Assembly: GCA_003640385.1 (NCBI GenBank)
Contig: RCAB01000212.1
Coordinates: 38,504-102,503, forward strand
Direction of reading: 5' to 3'
Origin: Setaria digitata
Taxonomy: Eukaryota; Nematoda; Chromadorea; Rhabditida; Setariidae
DNA length: 64,000 bases
The notes under the pieces are model-generated. The model searched no databases, was not told the DNA's origin, and was given only the letters and a program-made list of their open reading frames with translations. Below, piece after piece: positions 50,276 to 64,000 of this stretch (position 1 is the stretch's first letter; the number at the start of each line of letters is the position of its first letter). The translations under genes and the position numbers were made by a program.

Positions 50276-53200
50276 ATCGAGTTTTACGTGGATATCAACG
50301 CCACTCCTTCAATAATAATAATGTGCCTGGATTGAACGCTGCACCAGTTGCATATAACTGAAAACGAATTGTCGGACGAGTCACGACGTAACCCCATAAG
50401 TATTCCATATTTTCTGGTTTTTCAGATTTTTTGGCTCGGTTGTGTAACTTTTACTCACCCTATAATTTCTTTCAGATCATCGCTCATAAATGAAGCTTAC
50501 GGGATTGTGTTGGTAAATCCTGAATCATTATTTGAAATTCTACGAAAAAATTGTGACTGAGATGGTAAGATTGGTTAGAGGGAGGTATTTTAGATGGTAT
50601 TTCCTAATAGGGCATTGTAATGAATTCTGATCATGGCATTTAATTCTCCAATGAAAATAGTAGTGTTTTCAGAAATTTATCAGTTTTTCTCTCTACGACA
50701 GATTTCATGTAGTGGGATTTTTACCCATTAGGAAACTTTTTTCAGCCACTGCAAGTTTCTCTTTTACAAAATTGTTCCATTCTTTTTCGTTTGTGATAGC
50801 ATATTCATATTTGGGTCCAAGATTGCGTTATCTTTTTTTTTTCAGAGAAATGTGAATAAAATTCAGTTAGAGATGCTCTGATTTTATAATGGGAAACTTT
50901 TGATAGTGAAAATATTTTCCACTATTTCTGTGAATTTATGCTTGATTTACTTTCATTTTACTAAGCCCCAGTTCGTTCCTGATTTTTTTTTTTAGTTCTA
51001 GTTTTCTGATGAGCCTTCCAAGTCTTCTTCTTCCACCTGAATTATATGAAATTATCTCGAATATATTTTTGTCTTCGTTTTAATTAATTTATTTGGAATC
51101 GTTTTTCTATTTATTTTGTCTTTGACCAGTTTTTTGACTTTTTCAAAAATTTTTTGAGGAATGAGAGTTTCAGAATGTTTCGTAGGCAATTTTGTTTTAC
51201 TACATAAGTCGATTGAAAACACTGAAAAATTGATTTATCAGACGTATCATTCAGTTTTTTGAATTTTTCTGGATAAGGTTGAAGTGAACATAGAAATAAA
51301 ACAAAGTTTTTGTTAGTATGTCCTGAAACCAAGTATGAAGGTTAAAGTTTCAAATGTCGAAAATTTTAGGATTGAAAACCACGTCGATTTTCAATTTTTT
51401 TTTAAAAAAAAAGATTGAAGTTCAAAAACTTTCTCAGCTTGTTTTTTGTAATATATTTTATTATCAGCTATGTGGAATTATTTTTTTGAAAAGGTTAACC
51501 GATTATTGTGCTTCAAGCCACCCAGTTGTGCTAATTTTTCTGTTTCCTCTAATTCTCCCATTCGCCTTGTCTTTGTGTACTGAACTAAGAAAAAAAAAAA
51601 ATTCTGAAAGATTTCATAGTTATAAGTAATGATAAAGATTCTAGGAAGGAAGCAAATGGTGAGGACATGAAGTGAATAAAGGCATTTTTCTTAATAATTA
51701 TCATTCATTCTCATGCTGGAAACTGGAATTTCAATTAGGGTATTTTAGGAAAGATGCGATGAAATTGCGTAGAATCGATAGAATTCAGTGTGTCGTTTTG
51801 CCTTATGTCTCTTCACATTTTTTGCTGCTTCCTTAAGTCTCTTAACTTTTTTGCTGCTTCATATAGATGCTTTTTCTATTATTTGTAACTTTATTTTGAT
51901 TCCTTCTCGATTGTCGCTGTCTGTGATCCTTGAATACATTTTTTGAATGAAAAATTGTAACTATTTTAATTTCTCTCCCATGCCTTCTTCGTCAACAACT
52001 CCATCACTTATTGTGAGTTCAAACTAAGGGAGATAAACTATTGAGGTCGATTATTTGCTCAATTCTGAAAATGAAAGCTTATTTAATGCAGAAAACAAGT
52101 TGCTCTAGTATGGCCAGAGTTCATGAGGAAATGCAGGTCATGCTATCGATAGTTGAGAAGATAACGTGAAATTCTTTTGGGAGAACTTCGTTATGTTAAT
52201 AATTCTATTAACAATCAAAGACAAACAAATATTCTGAAGAATAACAGTGAATCGTATTCTTGTTGCATAGCTTTCTTATAACCATAAACACACGAGGTAT
52301 GATCACGCTCCCTGTAATGAAATCTATTTCTCACGATAATGCATTTTTTCAGGATTCAAAGCTGGATTGCGATAACTACTCTCAATGTTTAAGAAGCCAT
52401 GTAATACGTCCATTTGGCCATGGAATGTGATGGTACTAGTCGTGCTTTTGATTTATTTCAGATAGACTGCTACAAACTGTACTATCATTACCACATGAAA
52501 TAATGACAAATAGCTCCAGTACGCCATTCCAGTCAACTGATTTGAAAGAGGAACTGAAGTGATGTTTGTAAATTTGAGTTAGATCAACCAATGGAGATAA
52601 CACATTGACAACTGGAAAATCTGCCACTTTATTGTAGGTTATTTAACAGCGATAAATCGAGCCAGACTAACTCTTTATGCAAATCTTCTAAATCCTGGTT
52701 TTTGTGTAGTTCTTTATTTCACTCACATTTGAGATTTGGGTAAAAATTAGTAGCTGAAGACGTAGGGGAGAAATTCTAGCTTAGAAAAGCGCGGCACCTC
52801 GGAAGTATAGCGACAAATAAAACCCCATGACTTAGCTTTTTTCGTGGCTGTTGATCTCCACTCTTTTATGAAAGGAAAAAAATTTATACCCTGAACTCTG
52901 AACATCATTTCATTTCGGCCACCTGGTAATTTCAAATCCTTAGCATTTTTCCGTTTATATAAAAAATATAAACGCTTTTTACACTGATTTTTTATGAAAA
53001 TATGTGGAACATGAAAATATTTTGATTTTGTCAAACATAGTAACTGTGATTCAACCATTTGAAAATGAGCGCATTTTCCAGAACTCGAACATATTAAATT
53101 TAAACATTCCTCAATTTCCCACTCGCTTTTCTCTAGTTTTAAGGAAATCTTTTTCTAATAATGTGCTATTTTCTGATGGTGCAAACATTTTTTAACAAAG

Positions 53201-53741
53201 AAATTCAATGTGAAAGGCACAATTCCGCTGTAAAAACATATTTCCATTGGATGAAAGGTGCGGACCACCGCAACCAGTAATATCTGCATTATATGGGAAA
53301 ATACCAATTTCCAATAACACAAAACATGAAACTATTTAAAGAGAACGCAAAATTTTTCAGAAATTAGGAATGGTAAACTTAGCAACAAAAACACAGGTAG
53401 CAACTCGGCAAACCAATAAAATTCTATTTCTTTTGTTCACTTCTCATTGTCCCTACTTGCAGCAGTATAAAAGTGACCTGGTCTCAAAAATCTTCAGAAT
53501 ATCAGACGCTAAAAATGTTCAGGTCATAAGAGAGCAGAACTTCGTAGTTTAATCGGAGACCTCACTTTCAAGTGGAATCTCAAGCGATGTCTGAAGGACA
53601 TTTTTTTTCTCTTGCGACATTTCCTTATGTGACAAGACGCAGTAGCGAGGATTAAACCAATACGCTAGTATTTGATAATTGAGGAAGACTCAAATACAAG
53701 AGATTTTAAACTGTGAGGTATAATTATGCATCACAGAAAAC
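50276..53741. other. Region between convergent genes, with possible isolated exons
   Basis: No full gene model. Two plus-strand terminal-exon-like pieces follow clean acceptors: 50477-50560 (SSLINEAYGIVLVNPESLFE..., TGA) and 52353-52429 (DSKLDCDNYSQCLRSHVIRP..., TGA). Either could belong to a longer 3' part of the 49-kb gene. Otherwise T-rich sequence. Confidence 0.35.
52747..53058 (-). CDS. Doubtful single-exon open frame, 103 residues
   Basis: This is one of the longer uninterrupted frames in the window (MVESQLLCLTKSKYFHVPHI ... FSKLEFLPYVFSY). It is basic and aromatic-rich, with a GGRNEMMFRVQGINFF core. There is no recognisable domain or signal peptide, and no splice evidence. It could be chance; it lies about 0.7 kb downstream of the rnr-2 stop on the same strand. 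Confidence 0.2.
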   Translation of the reverse strand: MVESQLLCLTKSKYFHVPHIFIKNQCKKRLYFLYKRKNAKDLKLPGGRNEMMFRVQGINFFPFIKEWRSTATKKAKSWGFICRYTSEVPRFSKLEFLPYVFSY

Positions 53742-56136
<2,395 letters not shown>

Positions 56137-57904
56137 TGTTAGTAGGAACAAATGCTGCTCTGCAGATACTAAAATTTAAAAAATCAGAATAATGCCGCAG
56201 AAATTTTCTGAGGAATCCGTTTCTATGAAAAGTAAGCTTATGAATATTCTTATGGATGATAATATTTATCTATATTTTAGCTCACAACTTGATAACTCAA
56301 TCCTTTCCTACATCATCTGCTAATCCCACTCATCTTTATCACTTTAATCGATTTGTATTAGGGAGATGAAGATCTAATATTTATCCCGATTTATACAAAT
56401 GAAGAAACTACTAAACAGCGTACACTGTACAGGTGTACAGTAGCCGTAAAATATTGCTTTGCATAAGTTTCTGTAAGATTAAACGATACAACAAAAGACA
56501 AATGAGTTCCGAAGAAATGAAATAGGATGAAAACGACGGGAACCAATCCACGGTACATTTCCCTCACTCTCTAAACCCCCTTCCCTTCACACTCAGCACA
56601 TATCTTATTTTCAATTCAAATACTGAGAGTTTCGCGCCTTTTAGCCGTACTAGACCGCAAAATGTGGTAGAACAAAATTCAGCACCCTTCGGTGCACAGC
56701 GTAAACTTCAGCCTGGTTGATGGAGTGTTGCTTCCGCTTTTGTATTTTTCTAATTTAGAGGAACTAAGCATTTAATATCTAATACTCTGTTGCGGAATAT
56801 AATAATAATTATTAAAATTGAAGGTGTTGTACTTGAAAGAGATACTGGACATTTTATGAAAGTGATGATACTTGTGTGCTATACTGGATAGACAAATGCG
56901 GCAAGATTATTGAAAGAGGACAGGAATGTCATCGTTGAACAGCTTCACATTTATTTAAGCTACATTTTTATGATATCCATAAGTACTGCTTAAAGAGTAA
57001 CTAACGTTAAAAAACGTTAGATATGAAAGGATCGCCAGAATTGTAAACCTAATGGATGATACGCAAAAACACGAGATGAAGTAATAGTAAGGAAAATCGT
57101 CACTGGTTTTTGCAGTTAAGTGAGCTGAATTTGAATGCTCAATTTAAATTGTGCCTCACAATAAATGCGCAGAACATCCTTCACCTGGCAAATAAGCACC
57201 GGGACGCTTTACTGCCTTTGTTGATCATTTCTGGTTAATTAAATTCTTAATTTTTTTTTAGCATTGTTATCCAAACTTTTGCACCGTCTGAAAACAACTA
57301 AGTTAAGGTGAAGCATCAAATTCATTGTTAGAAACAACAGACATTTCCGTGCACACCGGTTTTCCCATCTATTTTTTACCTTTTACGAAGAATATATAAA
57401 TGAATGAAGACATATGAAACCTATAAAGTAATGAAAAAAAAAAAACACATTTATTACAGAATATATTTACATATAAATGACAACTACGTAACCATGACAA
57501 AAGAAATTAAAACCAAAACCGATGCCACTTAAAAAAAATCCTTCCTTATACTTAACTACAACATCCTTTAACGATAAAATGGCAACATTTACAGATACCC
57601 TGTTACTGGTGATGAATGAAAATACTAGTTCATTTGCTCTACTGTACAGGATAAGATTTACAAAAAAAAAAAAAAACTACTGCAGCTATGTAAAAATAAC
57701 TATTAAAAAATATTAAAGTGCGAGCTATATGTAAGAAAAGCGTTTTCCGATTAGAATATGCATAACATTAAGTGAAGGAGTGAAATATGAATACATCTTG
57801 TGAGAAATAAAAAAAAAAAAAAAAAAACAGCAAAGGAAAACAAGCAATCCAAAAAGTTCTAAGGGAGTTCGATCAAGTCATTTTCAATTGTGACAGTCAA
57901 CTTT
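56137..57904. other. Intergenic region upstream of rnr-2
   Basis: About 1.8 kb with no gene seen. It includes the presumed rnr-2 promoter and the 3' flank of the next minus-strand gene. A small nested inverted repeat built on GTACA (GTACACTGTACAGGTGTACAG) lies at about 56420-56440, and poly-A runs at 57430-57445. Confidence 0.45.
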
Positions 57905-58131
57905 TTAATCCTCTGGCTTTTCGGCCGTTAGTAATTTCACAATGCTTGTCAATAATTCATCAGCGGATGCTTGGATCAAGCTATTCATGATGGTACGGTT
58001 GTTAAAGCAGCGTTGCAGTAACTGTCTGCCTTCACATTCAATTCCTTTGCATGATACTACTGGCTGAAATTTCAACTGATTGTTATTGCTGAAAAACTCC
58101 GAAATTTCAAAAAAAACAAAACACACACATA

Positions 58132-58164
<33 letters not shown>

Positions 58165-61100
58165 AACCTCCAAGGCGATTATTATTTACTAGCTAAAATG
58201 CTGATGAAAAAGTATGGCTTTTTCAAAAATACAATTGGGCAAACTGACGTATCCACCATGTCAAGCAATTTTCTTTTAGTACCATTCCGTATATTATAAC
58301 AAATAAACACGCGGAAAAAAGGACAATAAAATAAGCTTTATAACCGCTTGCAATTCAAATCATGAATAATTACTTTAAACCTTTTATACCTTTTCTACAT
58401 TATTCGCTAAAGATTGCACTGATTTCTTCTCCACGGTCTTCCCAACATCCTTAAAATTCTCTCATTAATACACACCGAATTTCATAAAACTAATATCATT
58501 TTCTCAGTTCAGATTTCATTACAAAGCAGTTCATAATATATTGCAAAACAAGATTAAGTAACTAAAACATAGTAAACAAGTATGCTTTCAGGAATAATGC
58601 CTGAGGAAAATTAGAAAAATTAGAAACAGAAAGAAGAAACCAAATTAGAACGTTTTGTGAATCTTATGAAAAGATAAAAAAAATTCAAGGAAAACTAATT
58701 TTAGATCGAAATTTGTAAACTCACGACACTCTGTGGGACTTCAACTGAGTGGAATATAAAGCGTGCTTTCCCATTTCTTTTATCTTCCCGTACCCAAACA
58801 ATTGTCACACCTTTATCTTTTGGATTCATAAGTGATCGCTTTTCGTGAGGTATTTCAATAAAACCAAATATAGGCGATTTTACAGCGCTCAACTCTTGCT
58901 CGAAACAGCCACGGGTCTCGAACTGAAATTGAAAAGTTTTCAAAATTTAACGAACTTCAATATTCAGAAATTCGTTAAATGGGTTCTCCAGTCAAAAAAA
59001 AAAAAAAAAAAACGAATGCCTAAATATGTATGAAGCATTTCGTTAATTCTAGTTATGATGGCCTACCCGGAAAAAAAGACTATAAGATAGTGAACTTACT
59101 GCATAACCACTGCAAGTAAGGATTGCGTTGATTTGCACTAAAAGCGGATTAGTTGCAGAATTCCAGCTTCTGATTTTAAAATCTGGTATGCCAATAGAGC
59201 TAGATGCCGTGAACTTGATCCATGTTCCAGGAATCAGGTTATTCCATCCATTTGGAGAATTGTTGTCGAAACGGATTTTCAAACAAAGGTAACGGGTACA
59301 CAGCACGGAGCCTTCGCCCAAAACTAAGCCACTGTCAGATATTTCCGCCTAGAATTAATATGAACCTTAAAAGCCTAAATTAACATGTGAGAAGTTCAGA
59401 AATAACGGACCTTACTAACTGTGAAATTTAAGGCACAGTTTTTAATATTTAAAGTGCCTGAAAAAATACGCCGTCTGAAAGTATTGTAGTTTATCAAATT
59501 TATTCACTAATTCCGTTGTGTTGTAACAACTACAATAAAAAAAAAAGATTGAAAATTTAGTTCTTGGAGATTAATTTGCGTCTCAACCATAAATTTACAT
59601 TTAGGAATGCATTAGTCCAAAAACAATATAAGACCTTACGTAGCCACTATTCATAACTGCATTCGTCTTCTCTGTTGCCATGTCGGAAAGATCTTTTATT
59701 GCAAAACGACTCAAACGGCTAAGGCCTGTATCTGCTACATACACGCATACAGGTGCATAAGGATTTTTACCTAACAATGCAGGTAGGAGCAAGCCATCCA
59801 AATCATGGATTAATCCCAGGTCTTTGTCTTTGCTCCACAAATGTCCCATTGGCAGATCCGGTTCCCAATTGGCGTATACTTCTAACTAAAATTTTATGAA
59901 ATTATGAAATAATTTTATAGTTTCGAAGGTTTCCTGCAGTACATTGAAAAAAATTTTCATTAGAACTAAAATCGCCCATAAATATAATAAAAGTTCAATA
60001 AATGAATGAGATCCAATATGAGTGAAAGAAATTGGAAAAAAATATTAGATAATCATAAGTCTTCAATCATTTGCTTCGGCATTTCGCTATTTTTCTTACT
60101 TTTAATTACATAATATAGAGAAATACCAAAATTAGGGAACCAAATTCGAACGGCTTGGATGTGAATGGCTTTTTCTCTGAGTGACGGTATGAACGAATCA
60201 CATAAGATTGTAAAGGAATACTGTAGTAAGCGTTAAAATGTATACAAGTGCCGACCGGAGTATGCCGCTCGCGTCTAACATAAGCTAACATGATCATCAC
60301 ATCCGGATATTTGCTACTATAAACATTTCTTTCACTCACCAGGACACCTTGTATATCGTATATCTGGAATGCTGTGAACATGTATTGAAAATGAAATTCC
60401 AGATAAATTTTATCACCGTAAATAATTATAAATCACTATTAACAAACCTATACCGCAACAACATTGCTGTGGAATTTGTTCATTGCAAACAGAAGAAGCA
60501 CGAAAACCGGAATTTGAAACGTGATTTATAGAATTTAAAGATTTTGCGGTCTGATGAAATTTGTGATTTTTCTTCTGTTAGAAAAGACTTTTAGCTTTTT
60601 CGAATTAAGCACTATTTTCATGCTATTATTTTTGTAACTTGAAGAAAGACCTCCGCGAAGAAAAGACCAGAAATCCAGAAGGAAACTTATAACAAAAAGT
60701 AAATTTTTTTAATTAGAGATCCAAAAAAGGTCCAACAGACGTGTCTGTGAATTGAATTTCTTGAATTTTCATAATCAGTTTAATTCTTTCCAGAATCCTC
60801 CAATAATATTTCATGATTAATGTTACAAAGGATCTTTTAGAAAAGATTTGAAGCTTTCTGAAAAAAAATTGACAACATTTCGGCCTTATATTATAAAATA
60901 GTCAACTAAAATAGCATTAGTTAATCGCTAGCATAGCATAAAAAAAATTTTAAGAATAAATAATAATAAAAAGTTTTCTAACGATAAATAAATTAAAAAA
61001 AACACACACACACATACATATACAAAAAATGTATATGTGTTTTTTTAATGTTTGTCACGCTTTCTAACTCGTTATAGTTAGAAACCTCGTAAGGGTAAGA

Positions 61101-62850
61101 TTCTTGATCAGCAGTATCGCCTAAATCTGAATCGCTCTCATCGCTGTTTATCATGGTGACAAATCGAGGATCCTTACGATTCCACGGCTGCAAACTGCAT
61201 TATGCATTATCAAAAGCACTTTCGACCTTCTTTTGCGTCAATTTCATGGCTAAATTATTCTTCAATCTTATTTCAGTTTAAAAATGTTTTTAATAAATCT
61301 AAATTTTATCATAAACATCATGCAGAAACAAAAACCAGGAATTTTCATCCTTAATTTCCTTTTGATTACTAAAGACTTATGTATTTTACCATTAGGTCAT
61401 GGATGAAAAAAAAAAGATTCAAGTGAAATCCAGAAAATCCAGAATTTGCATTTTCTAGGTCTTTGAAATTTCCAGAACAACTGTTTGGTCGAGGAAACAC
61501 TACTTACTATTTCAGTTAGAAATTTGAACCTTAAATTATTAAAGAAACAATCGTAATAATGACCGCTTCAGTTACTACAGTTTGTTCCTCTGATACATCA
61601 ATGTATTCGCCAAGTTCGACGTTCAGACAAGATATTCGCGTTACTTCCACTGAAATCCAGCAACTGAAAAAATTTAGGTCACCGAAAACAAGTTTCTGGT
61701 GATCAATTTAGAGTATTTGCGCTAAATAGATTTGAACAGCCGTTAAAATTCAAGAATGATTTTTTTGCAACAAAGTCCGCTTTGATCTCAGACCAATCAC
61801 CAATCACAAAGAACAATTCCATAAAAGTATGTTTAAAGAAAAATTCATTTTTATAAATCACTTGTATGCGACGTCAGCAAGGAAGCATTTTCTCAATTCG
61901 GGATCAACTCGAACTCTACCAAATAATTCGCAATAACAATCATTTTCCCATCCACGAGATGATGAAGAAAAGACACAAGTACATTCAATCTACAATAATG
62001 ACACTATCGGAAACAAAATCAACCATTCTCGTTTTTTTATTAAGTTTTTTAAAAAAAAAAAACATTTTATTAATCTTCATTATGCATAACAACTCATGAA
62101 AATTCAGTTCCATGAATTAATTACCTTGACTTATTTCTCACCGAACAGCTCACCTCATGGATATTTTGGAAAACCAAATACGGCGTTTGCACATTTTGGC
62201 CTTTTCTAAGTGTTAAGCAGATTTCCGTACAGTCTCAATAAAAGTAAAGAAAGAGCTTTCATAAAGTGAGATCAAAATCGATGAATTTCTGCTTTTTACC
62301 AATTAATCCTTGCCTGTTGATAATCGCCACTGGTGCGTGAACGATTCAATGGATATATTTTTACATATTTCTCGATACATCCTTCGTTAACATCCTGCTC
62401 CTCAAACTCGATCCAGTCACCGAACGTAAGGGATCTAATTCTTTCAGCCTGAAATGTCCCAACTTCAAACTGTTAGCAGCTCGTTCGGAAAATCGTTCGA
62501 ATTATTAGCATTTAGTGCTTACAGAAGTAACTGATAACTCGTCCTGATAACTGTCATATAAGATTGAAAACATGAACTGCCATCTCCAGCTTCTACCTCT
62601 AACAAAAATTTTTCAAGTCTTGAAATAGGTCATGACAGTGAAAAACAAGTTCACCAAAGACATGCCTGGACCATAAATAGTTAACAGTTGAGATCACCTT
62701 GTCAAGTACTTTCCGTTCTGCTTTGGTTAGCTTTGCTCTGTTCGGTGTTGGAACTCGTTTAATAAATAATAGAGAAATTTTTCCCTCAACATGAACGGCA
62801 TGCATTATCTCGGTTTCGTTGAGTGGTGGAGTAACAACAATTCCGTACAT
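57905..62850 (-). CDS. Multi-module 550-residue protein of unknown function
   Basis: Ten exons join in frame: 62698-62850, 62300-62448, 61564-61663, 61086-61187, 60127-60363, 59640-59885, 59100-59348, 58725-58922, 58390-58449, 57905-58063. The start MYGIVVTPPLNETEIMHAVH is at 62850. The protein appears to contain three or four related beta-rich modules, each with a strand-turn-strand opening and a basic/aromatic strand: GKISLLFIKRVPT with FGDWIEFEEQDVNEG; GVLVSERNVYSSKYPDVMIM with AYVRRERHTPVGTCIHFNAY; YLCLKIRFDNNSPNGWNNLI with PGTWIKFTASSSIG; FGFIEIPHEKRSLMNPKDKG with VTIVWVREDKRNGKARFIF. An acidic Ser/Asp linker (MINSDESDSDLGDTADQES) separates modules 1 and 2, and the C-terminus is helical. 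There is no signal peptide or membrane segment. OB-fold-like nucleic-acid or protein binding is a guess; no family is recognised. The 61564 donor is one of two phase-equivalent options. Confidence 0.8.
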
Positions 62851-63413
62851 TCTTGCCAGAAATACTTAAAATTTAAACAAGACTAAAGTATTTATAATGT
62901 CCTAACCGGTCAGAGACAGCTACCGGTACGTCTCAAACTACAAATCCGGATCAGCTGCAGAACTGCCCACAACGGTAAAATCCGAACATGGCTGCTTGTA
63001 ACAATTTATCAAATTGCTTTGTTGCATGCGACGGGAATGCCACATTCCTGATTGCTGTCTGGAATTACAGTGAGTTCGGATCTCCAGGGTTTGTGATAAG
63101 GAATGGATAAGAAGTCAGCGGTTGAGGATATGCTAGGGAACGATAGACAGAACTTGCTAGCTAGATAGGAATAAAGAAGTTAGAGTGAATAATATATAAT
63201 TTGTGTGCCATAAGACGTACAGATAAGTGTTGTGTCAGTGATTCATAGTGGTGTATGGTTCGAGAATAGAAGTTGAATTCCTATTCCTGGCGTGTTTTAT
63301 GTTTCATTTTGTTTCTTTTTTCTGCTTTGCTTCATTTCCAGTTCATTTTGACGCTTGCTAAAGTATGTTGTAGTAAACTTCCGTGTCTCCTAACTTTGCA
63401 ACTCTTAAGACTG
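62851..63413. promoter_or_regulatory. Divergent promoter region
   Basis: About 560 bp separate the minus-strand ATG at 62850 from the plus-strand STEEP1 ATG at 63414. The region is less AT-rich at 62900-63140 than the surroundings and must contain the 5' ends of both transcripts. No specific site is identified. Confidence 0.5.
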
Positions 63414-63841
63414 ATGACGTCAATGATAGAGGGTGATCCACATGAGGTGGAACATGTTGAGGATGATCGTTTCCGTGGTGAAGGTAAAATCATTGATGAA
63501 CAGGACCGAGAAGAACATTTTGTGAAACCGCTGCATACTTACTATTGTCACTGTGGACAGGTATATAATTTGTGTTCATTATTGTAGCAAGGCATACATA
63601 GGTTTCTAGTTAAGCATCGAGAAATATTTTAATGTTTCGAGAAATTTAAGCGGGAAATTTATATATTTGGTCATGGGCAAGAAGTAATTAATTAGCAAGA
63701 GATCTTACAGATTGCAATGATAACAGACACATTAATAACAAGGATGCCTTTACGGCGACGTGATCGAGCCCGTGTTATAGATCCAATACGTACAGAAGCG
63801 AAGACTTTCGGCGTTAATGGTGACACTGTTTACGTACGCAG
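63414..63841 (+). CDS. STEEP1: STEEP1 (CXorf56/UPF0428) orthologue, first two coding exons; cut by window end
   Basis: In mammals STEEP1 (STING ER exit protein) binds the adaptor STING and promotes its trafficking from the ER. The family is conserved in animals including nematodes, where its role is unclear. Exon 63414-63560 encodes an acidic N-terminus and [19 protein letters not shown], ending CAG|GTATAT. Exon 63711-63841 encodes [29 protein letters not shown] and DTVYVRR, ending AG|GTCATT. This matches the family core: KPLHxYYCxCGQ, then PxRxRDRxRVID, then TxYxRR. The CxC pair is the first half of the family's Cys-rich centre. The start is chosen at MTSMIEG, just after a CTTAAG acceptor; an upstream in-frame ATG at 63273 gives an unlikely hydrophobic lead. 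The rest of the gene lies beyond 64000. Confidence 0.88.
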
Positions 63842-64000
63842 GTCATTAGATTCATCTATATGTTATTTTAAAATTTCTGCATCAACTTTGTTTATTCTGA
63901 TCTGTCGAAATTTTTAGATTATTAAAGTCTCAGTGGGATTCTTAGATTTTTAGTTTTTTTCTATTGCATGCACGTGAGCTGTAAAAAAATTATTTTTTTT

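Noticed and set aside
61000..61045. CA/TG repeat forming an inverted repeat with GTATATGTGT
   Set aside because: Simple microsatellite inside an intron; no evidence of a functional hairpin.

Overview
This window is eukaryotic nuclear DNA, most likely from a nematode and probably a clade III/spirurid or filarial-type worm (inference). It is very AT-rich and full of poly-A/T tracts. Genes are split into many short exons whose introns mostly end in TTTCAG or TTTTAG. Several start codons sit just downstream of an unpaired 3' splice site, as expected for spliced-leader trans-splicing. No bacterial operon, CRISPR array, tRNA, rRNA or intact transposon was recognised. Four single N bases, each flanked by two near-identical copies of an 80-120 bp segment, show that this is a draft assembly with unmerged contig ends.

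Layout. (1) 548-8341, minus: 13 exons of a filamin (fln-1 type). It begins with an ATG that directly opens a filamin Ig repeat, without an actin-binding domain, and runs off the left edge. (2) 8.5-24.5 kb: about 16 kb of AT-rich DNA without a confident gene. It holds a purine/pyrimidine-biased, GC-richer block at 13.4-14.06 kb and several low-confidence small candidate genes (10.7-11.6, 16.16-16.8 and 17.1 kb). (3) 23.8-28.4 kb, minus: three small genes or gene fragments. These are a single-pass membrane protein, a 160-residue probable secreted protein, and a membrane-segment exon whose best continuation overlaps the secreted gene in another frame. (4) 29076-40761, minus: a complete 25-exon RNA helicase A/DHX9 orthologue (rha-1), 1375 residues, with two dsRNA-binding domains, a DEIH helicase core and an RG-rich tail. 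(5) 40.8-42.8 kb: a GC-richer stretch with shifting open frames that looks like decayed or unannotated coding DNA. (6) 42847-45117, minus: a BTB/POZ protein with a C-terminal Cys-rich zinc-binding region. (7) 49000-50275, plus: a 4-5 exon gene of unknown function. (8) 53742-56136, minus: complete ribonucleotide reductase small subunit (rnr-2), 366 residues, with all iron ligands and the radical tyrosine. (9) 57905-62850, minus: a complete 10-exon, 550-residue protein of unknown function, apparently built from several related beta-rich modules. (10) 63414-63841, plus: the first two coding exons of a STEEP1 (CXorf56/UPF0428) orthologue, cut by the right edge and divergently arranged with gene 9 over about 560 bp.

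The recognisable genes are conserved housekeeping or cytoskeletal genes: actin scaffold, RNA helicase, dNTP synthesis and ER trafficking. They do not form one pathway. Exon joins were worked out by hand and checked for reading-phase consistency. All full-length models close without frame conflict except one filamin intron and the 3' end of the 49-kb gene.
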